Positions 1 to 11,205 of a stretch of DNA of 64,000 nt are shown in pieces. This DNA comes from Nemophila menziesii (Eukaryota > Streptophyta > Magnoliopsida > Boraginales > Hydrophyllaceae). The stretch's first letter is position 1; each line of letters starts with the position of its first letter. The translations under genes were made by a program, and so were the position numbers. The stretch lies in contig JARWIR010000003.1 of assembly GCA_029959085.1 (NCBI GenBank), positions 25,435,505 to 25,499,504 on the forward strand. Reading direction: 5' to 3'. Under the pieces are notes generated by a model. It searched no databases. It was not told where the DNA came from and saw only the letters and a program-made list of their open reading frames with translations.

Positions 1-480
1 ATAAAGTTGTAATATTTTTTAATTAAAGTTGTAATAATTTTTTGTTCTAGTTAAAGTTGTAATATTACTAAATTGAATAAATTACTTTTTTTAACAGTTA
101 ATTTGTTGGTTTTTTTGTTTTTTTAAACACTTAAATATAAAATATGTATCATTTATTGATTAAGGCATACAAATACATTTTAGACGAAAGAAATGTAATA
201 ATAAATGAAACTAGAAGGTATAATAAATGTAATTGTTAAAATTATAATTGATAGAGTACATAAGTTACATTACAACAACACCAAAGTAGATTGACCTGTG
301 AGGAAAAAAGGAGGGGGGGGGGGGGTGGTTGTGCCCATAGAATTTAGGCTGCCTACGTACCTAATCTGTAAGTAGCGTGAAATGCATACTCAGAAAAGGA
401 TCAAGCCACCACGTAGTTCTTTAACCCCCCTTGGTAAAACTGTTAGTAAGTTTTTCGATAAATAATCCAAAAAAAATTAA
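1..480. other. AT-rich gene-free flank
   Basis: No coding sequence is visible. The first 65 bases hold three loose copies of a unit like TTAAAGTTGTAATA. A run of 13-14 G lies near 312-325. This is probably the sequence downstream of, or part of, the decayed hAT element that follows. Confidence 0.5.
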
Positions 481-496
481 ATAAAAGAGAGAGAAC

Positions 497-2830
497 TCAC
501 CACGGCGCGTCTTCATCGTCCTGGTGAGACCCAGAAGGACCCGAACCGTCACTTGAGCTAGTCAGGTTGATCGTTAAATCCTCGTCCTCAGACATATCAT
601 CTAATTCGTTCTGTGTACGGGTGTCTGCCTTCCACCAGTCTGCAAGCTCCACCACCTTCTCCAATGTATCCCCGATCATACTCTGGCGCTAATTTGAAAG
701 TTGTTTCTTACCTTCGCTGAAAGCGGTCTCTGATGGAACTGAGGAAGCTGGTATAGTCAGTAGGTCACGTGCCATGATCTGCAAAACAGGTCCGCTAACA
801 TATTTTTTCTAGTACTCGATAATATCGAAGTCTTCCACGTACGGCTCATATGCAGACTTTAGATAATAGGTTAAATCATTAATCGTGTATTGGTTTGAGG
901 TTGGTGTCGCTGCGTTTGTTGCCTATCAACCTTCCGGCTCTGGATCTCATGACACCCACCTTTACAGGCTGTGGGGGACGGGGTGGTCTACTTTCTTTAT
1001 CAAAGTTCTCGTGATAAGTCTTGTACAAGTTAACCATGATCGCTTCTCCGTTTCTCATGTAGGTATCTACCAGAGGATTTTGGTAACCAAGCGTTGTATA
1101 AATTTGTTTGATAAACTCCTGAGTATACGACATCTTGTATCGTGGATCGAGGACACAACATATCGCAAAAACGTATGGAAAAGGGTCGTAGTATTTCAAG
1201 AACTTGTCCGTCATCGGTTTAATTATATCTATGAGTCCAGTAGTTGACACAAAATCCTTCATATGTAAAGTCATCTCGTACACCATTTCTAACACCCGAT
1301 GACTTGTCGGAGAGTATGTTGCAGATAATACCGTGGTTGTGTAGGAAAATAGCTGAAGAAATTCGTTTAGCTTGCTACTAATGTCCCGATCTTGCATTTC
1401 AATAAAATTATCGGCCAAGTTCTCGTTGTTGAGGCTCGTAACAATTTCCTTGTACTCCATAGCACGTTCTAACATCGAGTGTGTCGAATTCCATCTTGTA
1501 GGACAAACTAATTTTAATCTCTTAATCGGTAACCTTGCCGCCTTACATTTATTTATAAAGGACCTCATTAAATGGGGACTGTTTCTAATACTCTTGCACG
1601 CTTTCTTGACCTTCATAACTATGTTGGGTCCGAAAACCTTTTCACCGCTGATCATGTCATAATGTACACCAATACCCCCTATACCTTCGGTAACAATTAA
1701 ATTAATGATATGACAGTTACACCGGATGTGAAACAGTTCCTTGTAAAACCTTGACCCATCGGTGAAGAATTGAATTAGTTCAGGTATATCGGCAACCATG
1801 TTAGCGCCGTTGTCAAACGTACACGTTTGGACTCGATTAGAAATCCCAAAGGCTGTCGCGTACTTAGTTATTAATTCGTTTAAGTTGGTGCCAGTAGGAC
1901 GTTCAGTGACTACACATAAACATATAATTCGTTTATGTAGTAACCAATTTGTGTCAATCCAGTGACATGTCATTCCAAGTATCTTCAAGCCATTTTTCGC
2001 TTCCCACATGTCGGCGGTCAAGGAACACCTGGTGGTTAGATTTTTAAACTCGTCCACAACGCTAAACCTTCGCTCTTTGTATAGTTGTTTCAAACAGGCC
2101 ATTAGGGTAGCTCTGGGAATAGCTTCGTAAAGAGGGTTCTGGGAGTTTTGTATGAACCTAGCTAGGTGAGGACTCGAGGCGTGGCTAAACGATTGGGCTG
2201 CACTACAAATGTAGATAACCATTTCTTTACGGGCCAGGTTGATGTTAGGGATAAAGTGTCTACCGGTTTGGTGTTTATTGTGGATTGTTTTAGTTTGTTC
2301 ACTTCCGAATGGGCCGATTTAATATGTCTAGAAAATTTGCCTGTAGATCTATTAACAGGTATTACGTAAGAGAGTTTGCATAACTTACATTCCGCATATC
2401 CCGATTTTGGTTGGCCCTTAACAAACACATCCCACACCGCTGATCTCGTTGCTCGTGTAAGTTTTGTTGGTGGTTGTTCTTCCTCCGGTGTCTCGGATTC
2501 TTCCATACTGGTGGATGTGTCCTCCGAGGTTGGGTTTCCCTGGGTTTGAGTTTGACTACCCATCTCCGATCTAGTTCCATCTAGATACGTCTCGGCGTCC
2601 TCAACTGTTTATTGATAAGTTATGTTTTGAATGATTAGTTTTTAATTATTATTGAGTTGTTAGTTGAGGTTAATACCTTCTACATCGTTATAGACGGCAT
2701 TTTCCCTTAGAATTGCTTGTCGAGCAACCAGCGCATCAATTTCCACTTGCATAAGGGCAGCCTGTTGATCACCAGCAGCTCTGGCACCAGAACCTCTCCC
2801 ACCAGATCTTGATGAAGACACAATTTCTAA
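497..2830 (-). pseudogene. Decayed hAT-family transposase (BED zinc finger, RICESLEEPER/Ac-like)
   Basis: Read on the minus strand, pieces follow hAT order. An alanine/arginine-rich N-terminal exon lies at about 2830-2690. A BED zinc finger lies at about 2460-2300 (VWDVFVKGQ, then CKLC and a later HIKSAH). The central transposase core is at 2222-879 with LTADMWEA, TFDNGANMV and PTRWNSTHSML. The C-terminal hAT dimerisation part is at 880-500 (ILARDLLT-like, IPASSVPSETAFS). The frame breaks between the BED part and the core near 2200, ends again near 879, and has an in-frame stop in the dimerisation region where a Trp is expected (near 805). It is therefore not a working transposase. Terminal inverted repeats were not located, so element ends are unknown. 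A domesticated host gene is unlikely given the breaks. Confidence 0.85.
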
Positions 2831-2869
2831 ATACACGAGGTATATTTTTTGTCTAATATCTCATATCTT

Positions 2870-3250
2870 AGATATAGTTAAGTTTTGTTTGAAAATAGTT
2901 GGTTTTGTTTCAAAAGAGTTGGGTTTTGTTTGAAAACAGTTATATTAGGTAGTTTGATTATAAAAAAATCACTAGTTGAGTTTAGTTTTATCCAAAAATG
3001 GTATAGTTTGTTTGAAAATAATTGGTTGAGTTTATTTTCATTTAGAAATGGTTGAGTTTGGTTGAATATTGGTTGGTTGAGTTTATTTTCATTTAAAAAT
3101 GGTTGAGTTTGGTTGTAAATTAGTTTGGTTGAGTTTTGTTTTGTTTAGAAATGGTTGAGTTTGATTTACAAATAATTAGTTAAGTTTGTTTTATTTAATA
3201 ATGGTATAGTTTGGTTTAAAAAATCATAAGTTAAGTTTGTTTAATTTTTT
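2870..3250. repeat. Degenerate TTGAGTTT/GGTTGAGTTTG minisatellite
   Basis: Loose tandem units of roughly 35-50 bp contain GGTTGAGTTTG, a TTTAGAAATGG core and T-rich spacers, repeated about eight times. No coding potential. It lies just outside the 5' end of the hAT pseudogene. Confidence 0.7.
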
Positions 3251-3371
3251 ATTTTTTTGTTCGAAAGCAAAATAATATAGATAGTAGAAAAGGTTACAAG
3301 GTTTAGCCCACCCCGGAGGGCTCGGCTTTATTACAAATCAAAGGGGCTAACTGGGGAGGGATACAAACACC

Positions 3372-3805
3372 TCAATTACCAAACAGAGTGATAAGAAGCT
3401 CCTGTTTGGCAATCCAGTCACCTGTCCCATTTCTACTTCTAGTTACAAAGAAAAAAGAAGGAGATGATAATTCCGCAAAATAATAAATATTACAAACTAA
3501 GTTTTTAATAGAATGACTCAACACCGGTAATCCTGACGAAAGAGACTTCATGATAGTTGTTGAGTCATTCTCTATAATCACGCTTCCAAAAGGATAATTT
3601 GAAGCCATCTCCGTAGCTTTCAAGATTCCCGTGGCCACTGACTCTAACACCGAATCTGCCGCAATTTTCCAACTATCACCTGCTATAAATTCCCCATTAA
3701 AGTTTCTAACTAAACAAGCTATTGCAGCTCCCTTATCAGAGAAAGCTGCATCACAATTAATTTTAAATTTATTAGGAGGAGGTTTTTTCCATTTATTTTT
3801 TAAAT
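3372..3805 (-). pseudogene. RNase H domain fragment of a plant LINE
   Basis: An open minus-strand frame of about 145 codons starts PPPNKFKINCDAAF and carries the RVT_3-type RNase H pattern. The first Asp is in NCDAAF, the second acidic position in ENDSTTIM, and a later WIAKQEL stands where plant LINE RNase H has ADxLAK. The last catalytic Asp is replaced or lost. It is short compared with a complete LINE ORF2 and has no upstream reverse transcriptase here. It is a 5'-truncated relic, diverged from the LINE copies at 7.8 and 29.6 kb. Confidence 0.7.
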
Positions 3806-4010
3806 TTTTTTTTGAATTTTTTGATTCGCAGATACGGAAACATATTTTTTAAACATGAAATTCCATGTTTTAAACATGAAATTCTATGTTTTAAACATGA
3901 AATTCCATGTTTTGAAATACTGAATTTGTTTTCCGCATACACGAAATTCATTGTTTTAAACATAGAATTTCGTGTCTGCGGAAAAAAAAAATCAAAAAAA
4001 TCATAGACGT
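3790..4010. repeat. Palindromic tandem repeat inside a larger inverted repeat
   Basis: Four units of the 21-bp near-palindrome type AAACATGAAATTCCATGTTTT lie head to tail at about 3850-3965. They are flanked by inverted arms: GATTCGCAGATACGGAAA at about 3822-3840 and TTTCGTGTCTGCGGAAA at about 3967-3985, followed by matching T/A runs. The whole block can fold on itself. It has no coding potential. Confidence 0.75.
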
Positions 4011-4129
4011 AAATATTATTTTGCTTTATCCAAAAATGCAATTTTTTTACTTTTTTGATTTTTTTTTGAAATTATATATGATGATTTAAAAAAAAAATTC
4101 ACGGACGCGCGCGTGTGATGGAATTAGTA

Positions 4130-4235
4130 GTATTAGTAGTAGGTGGTGGTGGTGGTTGTGGTGGTGGAGGTGGTGATGGTTGTGGTGGCTATAGTGGTGG
4201 TTAAATAAAAGGTGGTGGTGGTGGTGGTGGGAGAA
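4130..4235. repeat. GGT/GTG trinucleotide repeat
   Basis: Imperfect (GGT)n sequence in two blocks, at about 4141-4200 and 4211-4230. Confidence 0.85.
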
Positions 4236-4332
4236 GTACCCTATTATTTGGTTAATATTTAAAAATAAATATTGTATTTAAAATAAAATAATATACTTAA
4301 TAATAATGGTAGTAAATGTATAAATAATATAA

Positions 4333-4514
4333 AGGGGGTGTTTTTTATAAATAATTGTTCTATTAGGCATTTTTTTATTAAATAAATTATTGAAGGCTTG
4401 AAAAAATTATTAGAGAGCTCTATGAGGATGCTTTCTCTAATAACCCCTAGTTTTATTGATCAAGTGTTTTAATGAATCAGATTAATATTTCATTAATTGT
4501 AAACAAACACCCTC
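4333..4514. mobile_element. Small MITE, PIF/Harbinger-like, TAA target site
   Basis: The ends are inverted: AGGGGGTGTTTTTTATAAAT on the left and the complement of AATTGTAAACAAACACCCTC on the right. TAA is repeated on both sides (4330-4332 and 4515-4517). A 3-bp TAA duplication is the habit of PIF/Harbinger elements. It is about 182 bp and noncoding. The superfamily call rests on short signals. Confidence 0.55.
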
Positions 4515-4573
4515 TAAGGTTCAATATTGGTGAATTTACAATAAGAGGTTAGTTTTTATGAAGTGGCCGAGAT

Positions 4574-4917
4574 TAGGGGCGGAGCGAGCTTGGTGTTAAG
4601 GGGTCTTCATTTGACCCTCCTTAACTTTTAAAATTTATTTTATTAGGATTTAAATTATTTTATTTATCTGTATATGTTATTTGGTTAAAAAAAAACAAAC
4701 TTATATGATAATGAATTAAAAATATAAAAATCAAGATTTATATTGCAATGTAACATAATACAGGATCTATAGTGCAATTTTGCATAATATAAAGATCTAT
4801 TTTGCAATTTTGCATAATATATAGACTTATAGTGCAAGTACGGTAGAGAAAAAAACGGGAACGTTGCCCTCGAACCCCCTTGTCTCTACTTAGCAGATAT
4901 TCCTAGCTCGGACCCTA
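4574..4917. mobile_element. hAT MITE with Tip100-like ends
   Basis: The left end is TAGGGGCGGAGC and the right end read inward is TAGGGTCCGAGC (10 of 12 alike). The flanking 8-mers gccgagat (4566-4573) and cccaagat (4918-4925) match at 6 of 8, as expected for an old hAT duplication. The interior is AT-rich, with repeated ATAGTGCAATTTTGCATAAT-like units and no ORF. The GGGGCGGAG end resembles the known Tip100 type of hAT terminal repeat. Confidence 0.65.
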
Positions 4918-4925
4918 CCCAAGAT

Positions 4926-6049
4926 GGTCATGTAACAATGAAGTTTGTATCTGTTTTTTGATTAATTATAATTTTCCGCTTCACGATTGTGTGTTTTACA
5001 ATTTTAAAATTGCTTTCATATGCTATTTGTGTTGACCTACTGAAACTTGTGAAACTTATCCTCAATTATTTAAATTGCAAAAAAGGTTTTAGTCATTATA
5101 TTTAGGACGTTGTTTAAAGTTTCTCAATTGATACTCATGGATGGGCTTGTATGAAGCAAGAGGTTGCCCACGATATCACTTATATGTCTTGATTGCCCTC
5201 GGAATATTGATTGTCTTGCACAATTTGTTGGGAGCGTCACTTATTATATCATCAAACCAAGGTTGTAGATGGGTGCGAATATAATTTCTACGATAGTATA
5301 TTCTTGTTGCTAAGAAAATATTAAACTCATAATGTACATACTTTGAAACACCATTTATCTTAAGTGTATAGAAAAAACCATACTCGCAATTAAAGACCAT
5401 GATAACGTAATAGGGTTACTGTAAACTCCAAAACTAAGAGTGCAAAAGAATAGCTTAATCTTTATTACAAGTGTTTATGGCGTTAAATAGACTTGACTAC
5501 ATTGGTTGTTTCTATACATATTTCTAGTCCTATTTATAGAGTTTTTTGTGGTAGTTATACCCACTAGTCTTGTCCACGGTAACACGATCATTAAATAATC
5601 GATAAAAATACAGTTATTGTTGATAACATGAATTCATTATCGATACAATTCTGGCTAATGGCGGGTAACTATTAAGTAAGTAGAGATGGTCAGTTTCTAT
5701 GTCATCCTCAAGTAAATAAAATTCTACCTGGGTGCGTCTTGAAGAGGTGGTTTCAGTGTTCTTCATGTCAATAGATGCTCTTTTGGTCACAACCTCGACT
5801 TCTCGAGGTTGGTGGCATTTTCTCCTATCAAGTACTCATTTAAACCATAAAATATTGGTCATGGGGTTTTTAAGGTTTGATGTGATGTGTGATCGTACCT
5901 CGTGGGAGCCTATGCTACTCGTTGATTGAATTAGTGTCTAATATCTCGAGTTGTAATTACATCTATCTAGAGGATATTCATCACGTCTCTTCACCAGTTA
6001 CCCTATAAGTATGCCACTTATGGTAGAGAATTTGGTTAGAGAAAATGTC
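4926..6049. other. Gene-free stretch
   Basis: Unique-looking AT-rich sequence. Short open frames at 5176-5400 (minus) and 5732-5929 (plus) show no recognisable family. No RNA gene or repeat structure was seen. Confidence 0.5.
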
Positions 6050-7224
6050 ACTTAGGGTCTTGAACACACACCCCTCTTCTAAATCCAAACCTCTCTTTCT
6101 TGCTCTTCTTACTAAAGACCTCCAATAAGATTTAACACTATAGACAAAAATCCCATTTACAATTATACCCTCTTTTGTTTTTTTATTCCTATATATACTA
6201 ATTATTTTATTTGTCTAAACCCAAAAAACCATTTCATTCCCGTAACATTTTTTGTCACTCTAAACTCTCTCCTATTTGTTCTCTCTCTTCAAAACAGTCG
6301 AGCACCACCACCACCATTCTCCAGCTTCTTCTTCTCCAACAAGCAGCCACGGAAACTGCTACACTTCTTCTTCTCCCTCTTTTGCTGCCATGGACCTCCG
6401 ACCGCCGCCGTTGCTACGAAGACCGAGCACCACCAGAAACCTGGTTTTTGAGCTCCGGCGAAACATGACTATGGTTTTGAGATCTTGTTTTTGAGCTCCG
6501 GCGATACACGACCATGGTGAAGGCTTCACATCTCACGAACTAGAACAGCAAAATAAATAGAAATGCAGTAATGGAAGAGAAAGGTAAAGCTTGGTTCCGG
6601 ATTTGCAGAGAAGGAGATTCGGATATACTTCGGTGGAGCTTCCGGCGAAGACTGTCATGGCCACAGAACTAAGGTCCGACCATTTTCTGCACACGAATGA
6701 GGTCGCCTCCTTGTTCGACACAGAAGCATGATCTAGCCGGAATAGATCTAGATAGAGCTCCTCCAAGTGAGCTTCGAACGGCGGACCATGGCTTGCTTCC
6801 TTCTCCGGCGAGCTGCTTCACTATGGTAGCACCTATGCCGGATTTTTTGCCGCCTATGCTTCACGAATGGAGCTCAGGCGAGCTCGCATCTCCATGTGTA
6901 TTTTCTAGCAGATTTTCGCTCTGATTTCCGGCGGATTAATGTTGCTTGTTAGAGAAGAAGCAGCGACGACCACTGCCATGGCAATGGTTTTGATTTCCTT
7001 TTCCATTGGTGCTGGTTTCGTCGAGTTCCGGTGATGGTTTTTATTTTATTTTTTATTTTTTTAATGTGTAAACGTGTAGTAGGTAGTTGAGTTGACTGTT
7101 GACCAGATCTGGACAACTATTTAGTTAGATTATGTAGGTACTTTATTTATTTGTGACTGATTTGATTTTGTATAAAAAGTTAATAAATTATTATTTTGCT
7201 ATCTACTCTTTGTTTTTTTAATAC

Positions 7225-7400
7225 TTTTTATAGAGTACTCATCGAATTTACGTAGTACTCATCAAATTTAAAAAATACTCATCAAAATTATCGGAGTACT
7301 CATCAAAATGTATAGAGTACTCATCAAAAATTATTGAGAACTCCATTATTTATTCCGATACTCATCAAATTTTTCCGATACTCATCAAATTTTTCCGAGA
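7225..7400. repeat. GTACTCATCAAA tandem array
   Basis: About nine units of the type AGTACTCATCAAAATT, 17-25 bp each, lie inside the Mutator-like element. Confidence 0.8.
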
Positions 7401-7404
7401 CTCT

Positions 7405-7530
7405 ATGTTTTTCCGGTGGTCGGTGGTCGGAGTTTGGTGGTCAGTGGTCGGAGGTCGGTGGTCGGAGGTCGGTGGTCGGTGGTCGGAGGTCGGTGGTCGG
7501 TGGTCGGTGGTCGGAGATAGGTGGGTAGTG
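7405..7530. repeat. GGTCGGTGGTCGGA minisatellite
   Basis: A 7-bp GGTCGGT/GGTCGGA unit is repeated about 15 times. The overlapping open frames on both strands are repeat artefacts. Confidence 0.85.
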
Positions 7531-7798
7531 GAGAGAGAGAGGAACAGTGACATCACATTTATTTTGTCTTTTAGTGTTAGTAAGGGTAGAAAAGACAATT
7601 GTTAAAACAGAGGTCTCTAATAAGAAGGAATTCCTGGACCATACTCTATAGAGAAGAAAGATGGTCTCCATGACCCTAAGTATAATTCACCCATTTGGTT
7701 ATCGTTTTTTCTAATGGATGTGAACGTGGTTATGTAATTTTTCGAGAATATTCAATCTGTTGCCATCTCTGGTGTAGATGTAAAATGCGTGGTCTCGT

Positions 7799-9390
7799 GG
7801 GATCAATTGTGCAAGTCGAAAGTAAATGGAGGTTTAGGAATTCGAGGAGCGAAGAATTTTAATCTAGCTCTACTGGCGAAGCTTGGGTGGAAAATTATAG
7901 CGAATCAGAAGGTTGCGTGGGTGGATATTCTGAAGAAAAAATACTTTAAAAATGGATTATTCCAAAAAGAAGCAAAGGCTGGTGATTCAAGTATTTGTAG
8001 AGCTATTATAGCTGGTGTTAATGTACTTCGAGATGGAGTAATCGAGGTAACTGGAACGGATGGTTTGAGCTATAAATGGAGGCATGAGATTTTTGGTTCC
8101 TTTACTGTTAGATCTGCTATTGCGAGTCTGGGGAACGAAGCACCTGATCAAACGTTTAAATGGGATAGAATTTGGAAAGCGATGTGCTCCCAAAAGTTAC
8201 GTATTTTAATGTGGCGATTGGTTCTTGATCGACTTCCTACTGCTGCGAATCTACACCGGAGGAAGGTGATTGAAGACCCGAGTTATAAAATGTGTGGATC
8301 AGGTATTGAGAACCTGCAACATATCTTCCTGAGATGCAAAACAGCAGAAAAATTGTGGTCGGAATTGGGCCTGCTGCGCTCATATAAAGAACCTGCTGCG
8401 GCTGCAGCTAAATTGAACATTAATGAAACTTACGCTGCAGAATTGGCGCCAGCTGTTGGGGAAAGTCTCGGATTTGAGGCTGACTTGATGCGCAGGTCAG
8501 CAACAGATAGGAGAAGGGCGACAGAGCTTAATAAACTAATTACAGCCCATCGAAAAGCAGTTAATATGAACCTGTCTTCAGCGAACTTTCTACAGCAAAA
8601 TGACGCAGCTTCTGACATGAATATTAGGCGCTGGGTTGAAGCTAATCTAGGCTCGAAACACATGTATGGCGGGTTAGAGTGGAAATTAATATTTATTGCA
8701 GCTATAAATATTATTTGGACTAGGAGAAACGAAGCGATATTTGAGAATTTGGGTGCAATTTCGAGAATAGCGAGTCTAAAACAAGACACTTTAAATTTGC
8801 CCTGTGGGTTTGTATCTGCATGGGGAAAAGAACTTGACGGTGGGATAACAAAGACCGCAAGGAGCGAGCTAGTAAAGTGGGTAAAACCCAAGAATAAATT
8901 GAAACAAAATGCCGATGGGTGTTTTGATGCATTAAGGAGGACAGCTGGAATAGGTGGACTCCTAAGAGATGAGGAAGGTACTTTCATTGCTGGTTTTTCG
9001 GGACCTTGTATCATTGAATCTCCCGGATTTTCTGAAACTCTACCTCTACACTATGGCTTGCGATGGGCAATTAATCGAGGTATCACGGAATTGTGTGTCG
9101 AAACTGATTCGAGAGAACTTCCCGCGCTAGTGAAGGGCGGTGGTAGTTCTAAGAATTGGAATTGTCATATCGAACGTGACTGTGCAACAATGTTAAGGAA
9201 TCACCCGGGCTTCGTGATAGATCATATTTATAGGGAGGCGAATAAATGTGCGGACCTTCTGGCTAAAAAAGGAGCGGAATTGCGTGGAGAACCATTAATA
9301 TTTGTGGATCCTCCAGATTATTTATGGCAAAACATTACTAGTGATAGGAGTGGTTGTATGTTTCCTAGACTAGTTCTAGACCCTCTATGA
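7799..9390 (+). pseudogene. LINE ORF2 C-terminal part: zf-RVT plus RNase H
   Basis: One open frame of about 530 codons begins WDQLCKSKVNGGLGIRG, the segment just after the reverse transcriptase domain in plant L1 ORF2. A reverse-transcriptase zinc-binding region follows at residues about 100-190 (FTVRSAIASL, LRILMWRLVLDRLPT, MCGSGIENLQHIFLRC). An RNase H domain lies at about 365-510. All four acidic positions look present: NADGCFD, FSETLPLHYGL, ETDSREL and NKCADLLAKKG. It ends in the family tail FPRLVLDPL, shared with the copy at 29.6 kb. The polymerase and endonuclease are absent, so it cannot move by itself. The long intact frame suggests a fairly recent insertion. Expression would need a nearby promoter; none is apparent. 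Confidence 0.85.
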
Positions 9391-9452
9391 GGGATTAGTT
9401 GAATTTTATCAACTTCGGCTTTGTTTAAAAGCCTCAGATGTATGCAAACAAA
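7799..9452 (+). mobile_element. 5'-truncated L1-type LINE with target-site duplications
   Basis: A 17-bp duplication flanks the insert: AAAATGCGTGGTCTCGT at 7782-7798 and AAAATGTGTGGTCTCGT at 9453-9469 (one mismatch). The 3' end runs through a short tail (AACTTCGGCTTTG, then GCAAACAAAAAAA) into the duplication, as expected after target-primed reverse transcription. The insert contains only the last third of ORF2, so reverse transcription stopped early. The few codons before 7799 come from the target duplication, not the element. Confidence 0.88.
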
Positions 9453-9750
9453 AAAATGTGTGGTCTCGTCATGGGCCAGATCCGTTTTGCTCTTTTGGGT
9501 CACCGGGTTGTAACTATTTAGTTGTAAGTATACGTTTTGGGCCTATACCAAATGTCGCTACGCTGGCCATTGTTTTTTTTTTTTTTTTTTTGTTCTAAGC
9601 TGGCCATTGTCATATATAAGTGTGCCAGTAATTCTCTGTTTATTCCTGACAAAAAAAGTTTTCGAGGCCGTAGAAGGAAATAACTAATAAGCGTCTTAGC
9701 TTTTGATTCCACATCAAATTGAATACTGTAAATTTCTCTCTGTTTGATCG

Positions 9751-11205
9751 ATGGCGGGTAATAATCCTCACCCATTATTAAATTCAATTTTCTAATGTTA
9801 ATTTGCATTTAAATATACGTAATTCATAATTGATTATTATTGCTTTGGTATTCAATTAGGGCTTCTTATCGTCGCTTTTAATTCGTTATCTTAATTGATT
9901 ATCGTTCATATTCTTCACTCTTTGTTTGATGCAATAGTTCATGTTTTTTCTTGGTCGAAACAAGATTATCATCCGTAATGTACAATACATAATGTAATCT
10001 AGACATCATAATAGACAGCTACAATCACAAATGTATTATAGCATGTTATAGTTTATACATATTCTATCTGTGATCGGTTAATGAAGCAAACTTTCATATT
10101 TTCTCTAGTACTTTTAGGGTTCCCTGTTAATGCTTGGATTGAATATACCACTGCATTTCAAAAAATAGCAAATATACCCTTGTTAGTATAATTCATGTTT
10201 TAGGTGTGTGTTTAATTAGATGATTTCTCAGCACAGGCAATAATCCACCACCAAAACCATGGGAACAAGCGGGGTCCACCTCGGGCCCCTCACCTTTCAA
10301 ACCAGCAGCTCCTGGTAAGACAAGTGAGGTTGTAGAAGCTTCCGGAACAGCAAAACCTGCTGAACCTGTTCCACCACCAATCAGAAACACAGTAGCTACT
10401 AGAACTGTCCCTACTAGACCTTGGGACCATCAAACCACCACATATGGAGGAGGTGTGTTCTTTGTATATTTTAATGAATGAAGATGAGAAAGTATAATTA
10501 ATGTTGTGTTTTGTGTTTGTTTGTTTTCAGGTTTTCGTTCAAATTATGGGACAGGTTATGGTGGATATGGAGGTGGTGGATATGGAGGAGGTTATAATAA
10601 TCGACTCTATGGAAACAACATGTATAGTAATAGAGGAGGATTTGGTGGGGGTTTATATGGAGCTCCAAGTGGTGAACCGGATCCTAAAAACCCTTTTGGT
10701 GATGGAGCTTCTCCACCTGGCTTTTGGATTTCCTTAATGCGTGTGGTAAGTTTGACCAACTTTGACCAAGTCTTGCTTTCTTGTTAGTTTAGATGTACAA
10801 TGAGTTGACTTTTTGTAAACGTGGCAGATGGAAGGTGTTGTAACATTCTTTGGGCGAATTGCCATGTTAATTGACCAGAATACCCAGGCATTTCATATGT
10901 TTATGACTGGCCTTCTTCAGGTATATATATTTATTTATAATAGTTTTTGTAATAGATATGGTGGAATAAATCAATATTTGGTTGGTTATATGCAGATATT
11001 TGATCGATCGGGGCTATTATACATTGAGATAGCAGGATTTGTGCTGAGATTATTGGGAAGAAGAAGAAAGACCCAAAACGTGGGACCCGATGGTCAAACC
11101 TCTGTTGAGGGTCCCAAGGCTTCTGCACAAGTTGTGGGGCCCAAGGGTGCTGCTCCAAGTGCTGCTTGGGACAATGTATGGGGAGGAGATAATGCAAGTA
11201 AATGA
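9751..11205 (+). CDS. PEX13: Peroxin-13 (peroxisomal docking-complex membrane protein)
   Basis: Five coding exons: 9751-9757, 10237-10452, 10531-10745, 10828-10920 and 10996-11205, all with GT-AG introns and consistent phase, giving 246 residues. The first coding exon is only 7 nt; joined to exon 2 it reads MAGNNPPPKPWEQAGS, the plant PEX13 opening. Then come a second PWDHQ motif, a glycine/tyrosine-rich stretch (GYGGYGGGGYGGGYNN), DPKNPFGDG, and a hydrophobic block (VVTFFGRIAMLIDQNTQAFH, then FDRSGLLYIEIAGFVLRLLG) that should sit in the peroxisomal membrane. It ends WDNVWGGDNASK. As known for plant PEX13, there is no SH3 domain. The family helps PEX14 dock cargo receptors. The protein is shorter than I recall for Arabidopsis, mainly in the glycine-rich part. 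It converges with the minus-strand F-box gene. Confidence 0.9.

Larger units (their letters stand above)
6050..7681. mobile_element. Non-autonomous Mutator-like element with GC-rich, gene-like interior
   Basis: Both ends read inward as ACTTAGGGTC (6050-6059, and the complement of 7672-7681). Similarity continues for about 120 bp: TCTTACTAAAGACCTC on the left corresponds to TCTTATTAGAGACCTC on the right, then a TTTAACA..GACAA..ACCC stretch in both. Long inverted ends fit Mutator-like elements. A clear 9-bp duplication was not found. The interior at 6300-7030 is unusually GC-rich for this window and repeats GAGCTCCGGCGA-like words. The right half holds GTACTCATCAAA and GGTCGGTGGTCGG tandem arrays. 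Short ORFs at 6211-6494 are not recognised. It could be a Pack-MULE carrying a captured gene fragment; the source gene is not identifiable from sequence alone. Confidence 0.55.

Noticed and set aside
5176..5400. 74-residue minus-strand protein
   Set aside because: No recognised motif, no conserved context, and length within chance in AT-rich DNA.
7334..7671. Four overlapping short proteins on both strands
   Set aside because: All are frames through the GGTCGGTGGTCGG minisatellite.
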